Below are positions 19,801 through 26,624 of a stretch of 64,000 bases of DNA, piece after piece. Numbering within the stretch: the first letter of the stretch is position 1; each line of letters begins with the position of its first letter. The position numbers were made by a program, and so were the translations under genes. Below the pieces are notes generated by a model that saw only the letters and a program-made list of their open reading frames with translations, was not told where the DNA came from and made no database searches. Origin of the DNA: CAYNJG01 sp965216885 (GTDB lineage Bacteria; Planctomycetota; Planctomycetia; Pirellulales; Pirellulaceae); the NCBI GenBank assembly GCA_965216885.1, contig OZ244209.1, positions 3,844,001 to 3,908,000 of the forward strand, in the 5' to 3' direction.

Positions 19801-20315
19801 ACGCTCTTTTTGTCCGCGGGAATGGGCAAGCCGCCTTCGGTCACATGAAAGACGCCCTTGGTCGTACGTCGGTCATGCAGCGGATTGTGGCAAACGCCCT
19901 GATCAACCCGGTACGACGAAAGAATGGAAGACTCGAAACGGTCCTCATTCGCCGGCAGGGACAACATCCGGCCAATTCCGTGTCGTTCAAGGACGAGCGC
20001 ATCTCGCGGTACGAGATTGCCGTTGCCAAATTCGTCATCCGCGATGACTCCCAGGTAATCGCGAAGAAACGAGTTGATGGCTGCGTCGGCGGGACACAGG
20101 TGCTCCGCCAGGAGTCGCGACTGTTCCTGGAATTTTGCGATCAGCGATCGACCAAGATCCAGAAACGGATAGTCGCCCTCGCTACCTACAATAGGGTAGC
20201 CGCGGGAAGCCAGCTTGAGATTCACAAACTCGCGAAGTCGATTTTCTTCTGCAGCCGACGCCATTACAGCGCGACCATCTTCGAACCCAATAGCGTCTGT
20301 CTGATTCTTCTTCAT
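16845..20315 (-). CDS. Putative PPi-type phosphoenolpyruvate carboxykinase (diphosphate)
   Basis: A 1156-residue soluble protein. Its length, the N-terminal block with HNPLHDRRTTKGVFHV and LPIPADKKSVPKRVFARL, and the P-loop-like SGGGKSEISKSL near residues 496-507 match what I recall of the PPi-dependent PEP carboxykinases of Entamoeba and Propionibacterium (EC 4.1.1.38), which are about 1100-1200 residues. These enzymes interconvert PEP + CO2 + phosphate and oxaloacetate + pyrophosphate. The neighbouring gpmI and pgi genes fit a central-carbon role. ATP- and GTP-dependent PEPCKs are half this size. No signal peptide or membrane segment. The start has only a distant AGGAGG, so an internal start at 20264 is possible. 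Identity is inferred from motifs, not searched. Confidence 0.65.
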   Translation of the reverse strand: MKKNQTDAIGFEDGRAVMASAAEENRLREFVNLKLASRGYPIVGSEGDYPFLDLGRSLIAKFQEQSRLLAEHLCPADAAINSFLRDYLGVIADDEFGNGNLVPRDALVLERHGIGRMLSLPANEDRFESSILSSYRVDQGVCHNPLHDRRTTKGVFHVTEGGLPIPADKKSVPKRVFARLLAHALNPPKDLMKLPFTANSEEPAHVFVSLLLRPVICPEVPGFTEEKSMEVRFFAPGNLVSNLDFVESIFGNAGDPYLPENDSRLDIEHWSGHTGCVILAPHLIHLTKKELGLPARTDATERQIRDGMFWDNEDEKYNDGTAFKLTVRDKRGVVVTLIADSYFGYCKKEVKTQISYACNLAGKSEEEHAGGAIAFPSFDLGQEFALSDFRPDVDHRFEDVVENYGKLMTLDDRGFGIDREYEDIYYVPENVKINLRDQRLSWDTDDGQQTLGLQPGITYVLPSGYKVEMAKLSSGERWRLIGTTAEGTFCHKPCTVSGGGKSEISKSLQDAMIAGPVYVQDLKSDLDHAWQIISRDFGDRYREPHDPNKPSRPVLSAERSLGSVVKLLTPNSEYRDEYNAFLNSIPESVRDLVLLIKRFHDSTWGDDWQDRFTVDWIDGKPGNELIYRRNRLVTQYLRVGYGEDGTWRTFSLRNDFAPARKIQTEDDISVSVVVPSSVVRHLFANVSKPCLKFVKNCEYRLFQRPDDAIIRGYDKKTERDFSQSGLFFSNYEPLDRPTVREMVKDTIGFEEFTEPMKERLGNFAEAESPDYVISTHQPRLIDGAATKNPRYLQNRPDLEDPRSVYLGNIGARLYRRIPLDHFVPFPVNSVLPGRRNNPPDPEAGIRALAVYSPIHYQELPELFMDFIASLTGKSPSTTGAGSEGALTKGPFNALLPIHDLNAALVSYILTEDHGFSTAAGYIGRKFEVAHDISLLMPEVWARMFIKERDPSYLIRQGYLQKVEDFKHGERKVLASRLGYRITRDFVATFFGRVFSSPDRVFTDEMLEPERQSMEDFVDGIENIVETQKRVASLYFDDGSVEYACPPLKALLHVMVHGEYEGMTIDAPELRGLFDRDAMLKSDWYQARLEAASRVRTSLWERHVAYLEAFLEKPMYKGEFERLDVQAKLEESKAKLAAVKGQPVLEGTLGVDPTLVD

Positions 20316-20682
20316 TCGTCTTGATTGAACCGCACGCCTCCTGCCTGACGAAGTGCGAGGTTACCTGGTGCTGTGCCCAAACACGCTCAAACCGAGCAGG
20401 GCGGCGGAGAAAAAAGGGATTTTGCCGCTAGGCGCGGCCCGTCTACTTCAGTGCCTGAATCACCCGATCCAAGCGGGATAACCGCAGAGTCTACCAGCCA
20501 GGGGCCCGTTCTGGCAGGAGGCCATTTGAGACGTATCAAATTCTGAGCTAGGTTTTTTCGACGTATGCGCGCATCCTTGGCGAATACGAGTGACAGGCCG
20601 GATTTTCCTCCTATCGGATTACTGTAACAATTCAGCATGTCCCGAGGGCAATCCTACGCTTCGGCCGGACCGAGAAGATTGT
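20316..20682. other. Divergent intergenic region
   Basis: 367 bases between the putative PPi-PEPCK gene and the GTPase pair. It should carry two divergent promoters. An in-frame ATG at 20590 could extend the first GTPase by 31 residues, but the added peptide is Cys-rich and unlike the rest. I recognise no RNA or repeat here. Confidence 0.4.
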
Positions 20683-22434
20683 ATGAGCGACGATATTCAA
20701 CGCTTCCATTCGAACTTGCCAAGGTGGCAAAAATTCCTGGACGTCTTCCAGCCGCCGGACGCAATCCGCGAAGATGCCGCCCTCGGCGAGCTGCGGCAGC
20801 GTCTTGGAAACATCCGCAGACGAATGCGAGACGGCCCTGACGCGCCCCTACGTGTTGCTTTTTTTGGCCCCACGGGCGCCGGCAAGAGCAAGCTGTTTGG
20901 CTCCCTGATCGGCGACAATTTTAGTGGTTCGGGATTTAAACGCCCCTTCACACGAAATTCATTCTACTACGTCCACTATGACTGGAAGCCGCTGGTCGCC
21001 GCCCTCGAAGGGGAAGTCTCGTTGCACGAGAACCCGGATTGGCACAAAACCATCCTCGTCGACACGCCGGATTTCGACAGCGTGGAGACCGAGAATCGGG
21101 ACGAAGCCGAACGGGTGTTCCTGGAAAGTGACGGATTCCTGTTCGTCACCGATGCGCTCAAATACGCCGACGCGTCAACATGGGAGTATCTGGCGAAGAT
21201 CCACAAGTCAGGCAAGAAGTTTGCCGTCGTCCTCAATAAGGTTAACTCGCCCACTGTCTCCGAGGGCTTCCGGGAACGATTCGAGCGAACGCTCTGCAAG
21301 GAAGGACAGACGCCAAACTACGAAGAAGTGGTCGTGCCGGAGTTTCGCATCGATGACACGACACTCATCGACGCCAACCACGAATCCATGGTCCACCTGC
21401 GCGAAACAGCAAGGACCATGATTGATGATGGTGATTCGCGTCAGGAAGCCAGCGCTGTATTGCTGCAGCGCGAGTGTGAATCGTTCTGCACCTGGTCCGA
21501 TGACTTGCGTTCACGGGTCACGGGGCGTCGCACGCAAATCGAAGAAGCCCGCCAGGCTCTGCAGGAACGCGCCCAGGCAGCCAAACGACGGCTGGACTTT
21601 CGCCTGTCGTCCGGACTCGAACCGGCCGTTCGCGACGACGTCTACCAGGACGTCCTCAAACGCCTCGAGAAAATTGACGTTCTCAGTTATCCCCGGAAAT
21701 TGATGGCCATGCCCATCAATGGCATTCGCTCGCTCGTCGGCGGCTGGTTCTCTGGCGAGCCGGAAGAACCCGTCAACACGGAACCGGCCTTTGCCGATCC
21801 AATCAGCTCCGAAACATTTCACCTGCTGGAATCAGAACTGATTGCGTTCGCGGATCAGACACGCAACGACATCTCGGAACGCCAGGGGCTGGAGAACCTG
21901 ATCGACCGCAAGAAGTTTCGGGAACTGCGGTTCGACCACGACGAATTGCAGAAGATGTACATCGATCACCACGACCGATTTTCCCAGTGGGTGGCCGACC
22001 AGGCGGAGGCCACCGCGTCGCAGATTACAGGTGAAAACAAGGCGAAATTCGTACTCTCGCAAGTCCTGTTCAACACCGTCCTCATCTCCTCGCAGGTCGC
22101 CATCGGCGGCGCGTTTTCGTTTCTCGATCTCGGGGCAACAGGCGTGATCAGCCCCATGGTGGCAAAAGGAATTTCCATGGCCATCGGCAGCGAGAAAGTG
22201 AAAGCGTTTGAGGAACAGGCCCACGCCGAGCACCAGCGTTCCCTTGCCGAGTTGCTCGATCTGGGAAGGCAACGATTCGAAACGTTCCTGGATCACGCGA
22301 CGGAGGGGCTCGACGAACTGGAACAGAACCTCAACGAAATCAGCGCCTCTCGCTCCATTATTTCACCGGTGGTGGAACGGTTTCGCGCCAGCGGCAAGCC
22401 CGCGCAGTCTCCAGCAACGGAGGTGGACGAATGA
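20683..22434 (+). CDS. Dynamin-like large GTPase, first of a tandem pair
   Basis: A 583-residue P-loop GTPase. G1 is GPTGAGKS at 62-69. G3 reads DTPDFDS (127-133), where the usual DxxG glycine is Asp. G4 is NKVN at 185-188, with Asn for the guanine-reading Asp. The region after G3 has DALKYAD. The C-terminal half is helical, with coiled-coil stretches (350-380, 430-470) and a hydrophobic segment near 500 (LDLGATGVISPMVAKGISMA) that may insert into membrane. This layout suits bacterial dynamin-like proteins, which often act in pairs. Its stop overlaps the start of the next GTPase by ATGA, so the two are translated together. Confidence 0.75.
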   Translation: MSDDIQRFHSNLPRWQKFLDVFQPPDAIREDAALGELRQRLGNIRRRMRDGPDAPLRVAFFGPTGAGKSKLFGSLIGDNFSGSGFKRPFTRNSFYYVHYDWKPLVAALEGEVSLHENPDWHKTILVDTPDFDSVETENRDEAERVFLESDGFLFVTDALKYADASTWEYLAKIHKSGKKFAVVLNKVNSPTVSEGFRERFERTLCKEGQTPNYEEVVVPEFRIDDTTLIDANHESMVHLRETARTMIDDGDSRQEASAVLLQRECESFCTWSDDLRSRVTGRRTQIEEARQALQERAQAAKRRLDFRLSSGLEPAVRDDVYQDVLKRLEKIDVLSYPRKLMAMPINGIRSLVGGWFSGEPEEPVNTEPAFADPISSETFHLLESELIAFADQTRNDISERQGLENLIDRKKFRELRFDHDELQKMYIDHHDRFSQWVADQAEATASQITGENKAKFVLSQVLFNTVLISSQVAIGGAFSFLDLGATGVISPMVAKGISMAIGSEKVKAFEEQAHAEHQRSLAELLDLGRQRFETFLDHATEGLDELEQNLNEISASRSIISPVVERFRASGKPAQSPATEVDE

Positions 22435-24125
22435 CCTCGCCTTCTTCAACGGCCATGAGCCATACAGACGCCCAGCCACGTGACTGGCAGGGCATTGGTA
22501 CTTACCTCGAACAGAAGAACGTCCAACTTCTCGAAGCCAAACAGCAGTCGGCGTTCCTCGGCACATGGAGTGACATTACCCGTCAGGTAGAAAGCCTGGA
22601 AGACGCAATTCTGATTGGCCTGGTGGGCGGAACGGGCGTGGGAAAATCAACGTTCATCAACGCGCTGGCAGGACAGGAAGTTTCCCGCAGCAGTGATCGA
22701 CGACCAACGACCGACCGCGTCATCGTCTATCGTCATGTGAGCACGGATATGCCGGGCGAGGTTCCAGCCGAAGACTTCGCTCAGCCTGAGGTGCTGCACG
22801 ACAACGACAAGATGCAAAAAGTTGTGCTGTTCGACTTTCCGGATTTCGATTCTGCCGAAGACGCACACACGCACATCATTCGCAAGTACCTGCCGTTTCT
22901 GGATGTGCTGTTGGTCGTCGTGGACGACGTGAAGTACGCCGACCGTCGGCTTTACGAATTGCTGTCAACGCTCGACCACGACCCACGCAATGTCTTCGTG
23001 ATCCTCAACAAGATTGATCGGTTGGCGAATCGTTATGGTGATGATACCGAGCGGGTGATCTCCGAACTGGTTGCCGATCTCGATGACAAACTCAAGAAAA
23101 ATAGCGGCCTCGACCTGGCCGAGGATCAGATGTTTCCCGTCGCAGCGCTCGCCGTCTACCAGGCACGCACCCGACAGGAGCAAACGCCCGCGTCGGAGCG
23201 GTTCTTGAAAGTCGAGTCCATGCTCGAGGGCTTTCAGGAAGACAAACACCGCCGCGCAGCAAAAGAACGCAACATTGACTCGCGGAAACGTGAGCTGACG
23301 ACCGCCCTGGTGAACTCCGCGCTCGGCGAGGAAAACGAGGCCGTCCTGGCCGAAGCCAGGATGCTGGTACAAAACTGGCGTGGGGAACTCGATAAGGCAA
23401 TCCGAAGCGTCCCCGTCGAAATCCTTGGCGATTCCGAACGAAGTGCCGTGCGTGGTGCGAGGCTGCGACTCTCTGGCCCCAGCTGGGGGCTGCCTTTTTC
23501 ACTGTTCTTTACGTTGCTGGGAGAGATCCGACGCCGCAGCGCAACGGCCGTTGAACCATCCGAGCTGGGCCAGCGAATCCTCCATCACTACAGCAGCTTC
23601 TTCGACGCCATCAAGAACGTGCGAGCGCGGTTTCAATCCGAATTTGCCAGCACCAAAATCAAGCTGTCGATCAACCAACCGGAATCGACCGACATCGTGC
23701 GGGTCTCGCCTTCGCAAATTTCCGCTGACCTACAGAAAGCCGTACAGCAGGAGCGCAAACATGTGCCGCTCGGACGACGCTGGCTGGCTCATGTCCCGGC
23801 AATCGGCACACTGTCCCTCGCTCTTTGGGGCAAGATCTACGATCTACTGGATGGCGAACGCGGCATTCTTGGCTCGATCTTCGACACGCTCAGCCCGACG
23901 TTCATCATGGGGACCATCGTTGGCGTGTTGCTGGTCTATGGCCTGACAGCATTCGTGATCTGGCTGCGGGAGATTCAGAAACTGGATCATGAGATCACCA
24001 CGGCCGAGCAAAAGACACGCGAAATCGTGCGTAAATCCGGGCAGGATGCCGTCGATCATCTGGACGCCGATGTAAAGTCGCTGCACGACGAGTTCGAGCA
24101 ACTTGAATCGCTGATTGAACGCTAG
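22431..24125 (+). CDS. Dynamin-like large GTPase with C-terminal membrane segments, second of a tandem pair
   Basis: A 564-residue paralogue of the preceding gene. G1 is GGTGVGKS at 66-73, G3 is DFPDFDS at 135-141 (again Asp for Gly), and G4 is a canonical NKID at 193-196. It shares the KYAD motif after G3 (VVDDVKYADRRLYELL) with its partner. Toward the C-terminus there are hydrophobic segments near 450-470 and 485-515 (FIMGTIVGVLLVYGLTAFVI), followed by a helical tail. GGAGG lies seven bases before the ATG. The intact G4 here against the degenerate one upstream suggests an active and a regulatory subunit. Function is unknown; membrane remodelling is an inference. Confidence 0.78.
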   Translation: MTSPSSTAMSHTDAQPRDWQGIGTYLEQKNVQLLEAKQQSAFLGTWSDITRQVESLEDAILIGLVGGTGVGKSTFINALAGQEVSRSSDRRPTTDRVIVYRHVSTDMPGEVPAEDFAQPEVLHDNDKMQKVVLFDFPDFDSAEDAHTHIIRKYLPFLDVLLVVVDDVKYADRRLYELLSTLDHDPRNVFVILNKIDRLANRYGDDTERVISELVADLDDKLKKNSGLDLAEDQMFPVAALAVYQARTRQEQTPASERFLKVESMLEGFQEDKHRRAAKERNIDSRKRELTTALVNSALGEENEAVLAEARMLVQNWRGELDKAIRSVPVEILGDSERSAVRGARLRLSGPSWGLPFSLFFTLLGEIRRRSATAVEPSELGQRILHHYSSFFDAIKNVRARFQSEFASTKIKLSINQPESTDIVRVSPSQISADLQKAVQQERKHVPLGRRWLAHVPAIGTLSLALWGKIYDLLDGERGILGSIFDTLSPTFIMGTIVGVLLVYGLTAFVIWLREIQKLDHEITTAEQKTREIVRKSGQDAVDHLDADVKSLHDEFEQLESLIER

Positions 24126-24162
24126 GCGATTTGAGTTTTCCCAGCGTAGGCGATGGAGAATT

Positions 24163-24206
24163 CGCCACTCATCCGCTCACGGTTTGGGGGAGCAGATTGA
24201 GTGGCG
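24163..24206 (+). terminator. Perfect 9-bp inverted repeat after the GTPase pair
   Basis: CGCCACTCA and TGAGTGGCG flank a 26-base loop, 38 bases after the second GTPase stop. The loop is long and no T-run follows, so termination is only a possibility; it also falls just before the convergent small gene at 24232. Confidence 0.35.
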
Positions 24207-24231
24207 TTGTGCCTGACGGCCGACGAACCGA

Positions 24232-24435
24232 TTAGCGTTCGACTTCTTCCCACAGCTCGCGTCGCAGCGAAGCGGGCGTCGCCCAATCCGCGTGGCGTCG
24301 CTCCAACGCATCCAGCTCATGCGTCAACGCATTGTCGAATAGCAGGAACGAATCCAGATGAACGGTCATCTGACCGCCGAAATCATCTTCACCCAACATC
24401 AGCTTAAGATTGGTGCTCGTCGTCTGTTCAGCCAT
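24232..24435 (-). CDS. Small conserved-looking hypothetical protein, 67 aa
   Basis: A short acidic protein (ends RRELWEEVER) with no Cys, signal or membrane segment. An AGAAGG lies seven bases before the ATG at 24435, which, with the balanced amino-acid use, makes a real gene likely. It is convergent with the GTPase pair and about 100 bases from it. I recognise no family. Confidence 0.55.
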   Translation of the reverse strand: MAEQTTSTNLKLMLGEDDFGGQMTVHLDSFLLFDNALTHELDALERRHADWATPASLRRELWEEVER

Positions 24436-25245
24436 GGATCTACCTTCTGCCGTTCCATGCCGTCCTGGCAGTCTTGATCCGGCTGCTTCTTGAAGCCGGG
24501 TTCCAACGCTCGTGCGTTCTTAGGTCTTAATACGCAGACAATGCCGATTGGTTCCAGGTTCGGGAAAATGACTTCTGAATCGATTGTGCGACTGCACTGC
24601 CTGCACAAGCTGATTCTACCGGAAACCTGTAGAAACAGCGAAGCAAAAGCGGTGCCACGTCGTGCCTCACATGTTGCTGGCAGCGCACGACGCCGGCGAG
24701 CACGATTCACATTGTTGCTATCGAGTGCTTTGGTTAGACTCCAAGCGGTGGAAATCGCCTAGGTGCGAACCGCCAAAAATATGATTGAGAACCGTCCTTG
24801 GGCATGTCTCGTATGGGTACTAGTCGTTCTGACATGTGGTGAATTCTCACCAACCAGGGCGAGAAAACGGATCTGATAACTGGTACGGAAACGCGACACG
24901 GCAATTGGCGTCAATTGCACAACACGAAACTTCACGTGTTCGTCCCAAGGCAGACAGGCGGCATAAACTGCTGTGTACAGCTGACCGCTACAGGGAGTCT
25001 TTTAAAGAATTCGGTTGAAGCCCGACGTGGGGCAGGACGATACGGAGGATGCGTTTGCGTCGCTAGCAAAGTCATCTCTGTAGCAAGGAAAGCTCCCACG
25101 ACACGGATTTGCGACCATCCGCTTTTCAGGTAATTGATGTTAGTGGGAAGCGTTCTTCCGTTTGAAAACGGAAACGCCGTCCAACAGGCTTTCCTTCGTT
25201 TGCATCGTGCAGACACAAAGCCGCTTGCTACAGGAGAAATGGCAA
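24436..25245. other. Long gene-free stretch upstream of the flgM-like gene
   Basis: 810 bases without a supported gene. Two perfect dyads are visible: GCAATTG-gcgt-CAATTGC at 24901-24918 and TTCCGTTT-ga-AAACGGAA at 25156-25173. Both could be operators or small hairpins. Frames in this stretch are short, Arg/Cys/Ser-rich and lack ribosome-binding sites. A small RNA is possible but I see no terminator to support it. Confidence 0.4.
25156..25173. promoter_or_regulatory. Perfect dyad upstream of the flgM-like gene
   Basis: Eight-base arms TTCCGTTT and AAACGGAA separated by two bases, 73 bases before the start of the FlgM-like gene. Its size and symmetry are those of a dimeric repressor operator; a hairpin in the leader RNA is the alternative. 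Confidence 0.4.
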
Positions 25246-25524
25246 ATGGAAATCTACGGCCCAGGTCAGGTTCAAGGCGCTCAGTCAATCAAACCAACGC
25301 AGCAGTTGAAGTCCGTTCAGACCGAACAGACAATCGACAACAACATGCCCGTCGATCAACTGGATATATCCGCCGAAGCGGACTTCGTTAGTCAGGTCCA
25401 CGACCTTCCCGATGTCCGCGCCGATCGCGTCGCCGACATTCGTGCTCAACTCGATGCCGGTATCTACGAAACGGACGAGAAGCTGGACGTGGCGCTTGGC
25501 CGATTGCTGGACGAAATTGGCTAG
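25246..25524 (+). CDS. flgM: FlgM-like anti-sigma-28 factor
   Basis: A 92-residue protein whose C-terminal half (VRADRVADIRAQLDAGIYET, then a KLDVALGRLL helix) matches the FlgM anti-sigma-28 core. The N-terminal part, rich in Gln, Val and Thr, is probably disordered, as in FlgM, which allows export through the flagellar hook. FlgM holds sigma-28 until the hook is built. The ATG at 25246 follows AGGAG at nine bases. No flagellar structural genes are in the window, so the partner is not in view. Assignment rests on the C-terminal pattern and is moderate. Confidence 0.7.
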   Translation: MEIYGPGQVQGAQSIKPTQQLKSVQTEQTIDNNMPVDQLDISAEADFVSQVHDLPDVRADRVADIRAQLDAGIYETDEKLDVALGRLLDEIG

Positions 25525-25561
25525 TCCGATTCAATTGGCGGGATACGGAACATGACTCAAT

Positions 25562-25618
25562 TTGACCGCACGGTTGTGAATTGACCGCACGGTTGTGAAT
25601 TGACCGCACGGTTGTGAA
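25562..25618. repeat. Tandem repeat, 19 bp x 3
   Basis: Three identical copies of TTGACCGCACGGTTGTGAA, 38 bases after the flgM-like stop codon. Perfect identity suggests recent expansion. Confidence 0.95.
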
Positions 25619-25896
25619 TTGAGCCGCGTTCAGTCTAGGCTTGGGAACGTTTTGATTCCTGAGTCCTCCGCTTCCGCAAATCTAGTTGCAAGAGCGCCCG
25701 TATCCGCTTGACGGGTGCGAACTTGCAACCGTTATCAAGCCAATGTCAAACCCGCCCCCCGCTGGGGTGTCCACACGCATCCGCATCATAGCTCGAGTGT
25801 TACAGATCTCGTCAATCGGTGGAATTCAACTTCCACTTGCCGCAGAAAAGCACGCGTGGCGGCGAAGTGGGCATTTGCACAGCAGGCTCGGCTGAC

Positions 25897-25924
25897 TTGT
25901 GATCGACGTCACCCCGTCTAGAAT
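25897..25924 (+). promoter_or_regulatory. Probable sigma-70 promoter of the Fur-family gene
   Basis: TTGTGA (-35, 4 of 6) and TAGAAT (-10, 5 of 6) are separated by 16 bases, with the gene starting 42 bases after the -10 box. Reasonable but not proven. Confidence 0.45.
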
Positions 25925-25965
25925 GATGGGGTACTGGTCACAATTCGCGAAAGCCGAACCTGTAA

Positions 25966-26466
25966 ATGGCAGAGTTTAATCTTGGGTCTATCGAAGTCTC
26001 GCTCTCACCCAGTGAGCGATTCGCGGAGTTTCTGCAAAGTCGTGGTATGCGACTTACGCAGCAACGGCGCGCCCTGATTGAGCTAATCTTTCGGCAGCAT
26101 GAGCACTTTGATGCCGATGCGCTCGTCGAGGAACTGAGGCAAAACAAGACCGACAGTGTCAAAGCCAGTCCCGCTACGGTCTATCGCACGCTAAAGGAAC
26201 TTGTTGAAGCCGGCCTGCTGAAACGCATGCACCTGAACGGCCGGGCTGTCTACGAGCATGACTATGGCTATCCGCAGCACGACCATCTGCACTGCGAGAA
26301 GTGCGACAAGCTCATCGAATTCCAGAGCGATGAGCTCAAAAAGCTTCGTGAGGCCGTCGCCGCCCAACACAACTTCCGCGTTTCGTCGCATCGGCTGATC
26401 ATCAGCGGCACATGCGAGGAGTGCTCAAAGAAACGACGTCGCAAACGTCCACTGGACCTGATCTGA
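25966..26466 (+). CDS. Fur-family metal-responsive transcriptional repressor
   Basis: A 166-residue regulator. The N-terminal winged helix includes RLTQQRRALIELIF and the recognition region SPATVYRTLKELVEAGLL. The dimerisation domain has the regulatory metal site HDHLHC and the structural zinc pairs C110/C113 (CEKC) and C150/C153 (CEEC). It ends in a basic KKRRRKRP tail. It may act as Fur, Zur or PerR; sequence alone does not settle the metal. It is monocistronic and convergent with the porin gene, with a shared hairpin between them. Confidence 0.9.
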   Translation: MAEFNLGSIEVSLSPSERFAEFLQSRGMRLTQQRRALIELIFRQHEHFDADALVEELRQNKTDSVKASPATVYRTLKELVEAGLLKRMHLNGRAVYEHDYGYPQHDHLHCEKCDKLIEFQSDELKKLREAVAAQHNFRVSSHRLIISGTCEECSKKRRRKRPLDLI

Positions 26467-26555
26467 CGGGGCGCTCGTAAGGCTGCCGCATCGATTTCGG
26501 TTGGCTTGCCGTTTGGCTTGTATTCGTTGGCTTCGCCCGTCATCAAACGGAAATA

Positions 26556-26581
26556 GGGGAGGGCTCTTTCGAACCCTCCCC
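26556..26581. terminator. Hairpin between convergent fur-like and porin genes
   Basis: Eight-base perfect arms GGGGAGGG and CCCTCCCC around a ten-base loop. No T-run follows on the plus strand and only TATTTCC on the minus strand, so it is a modest bidirectional terminator candidate. Confidence 0.6.
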
Positions 26582-26624
26582 GATGTCCAACTCGCATCTT
26601 TGGCAATCACTTCAACCGCGAACT

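Larger units (their letters stand above)
25525..25965. other. Intergenic region between flgM-like and fur-like genes
   Basis: 441 bases that hold a three-copy 19-bp tandem repeat (25562-25618) and, at the right end, a probable promoter for the Fur-family gene. No coding frame is supported. Confidence 0.5.

Noticed and set aside
17415..20324. Two long plus-strand frames (400 and 450 codons) opposite the putative PPi-PEPCK
   Set aside because: They are antisense to a longer frame with conserved motifs and show no domain of their own.
24490..24762. Small plus-strand gene of 90 codons
   Set aside because: Arg/Ser-rich translation without ribosome-binding site or domain; the flanking stretch looks non-coding.
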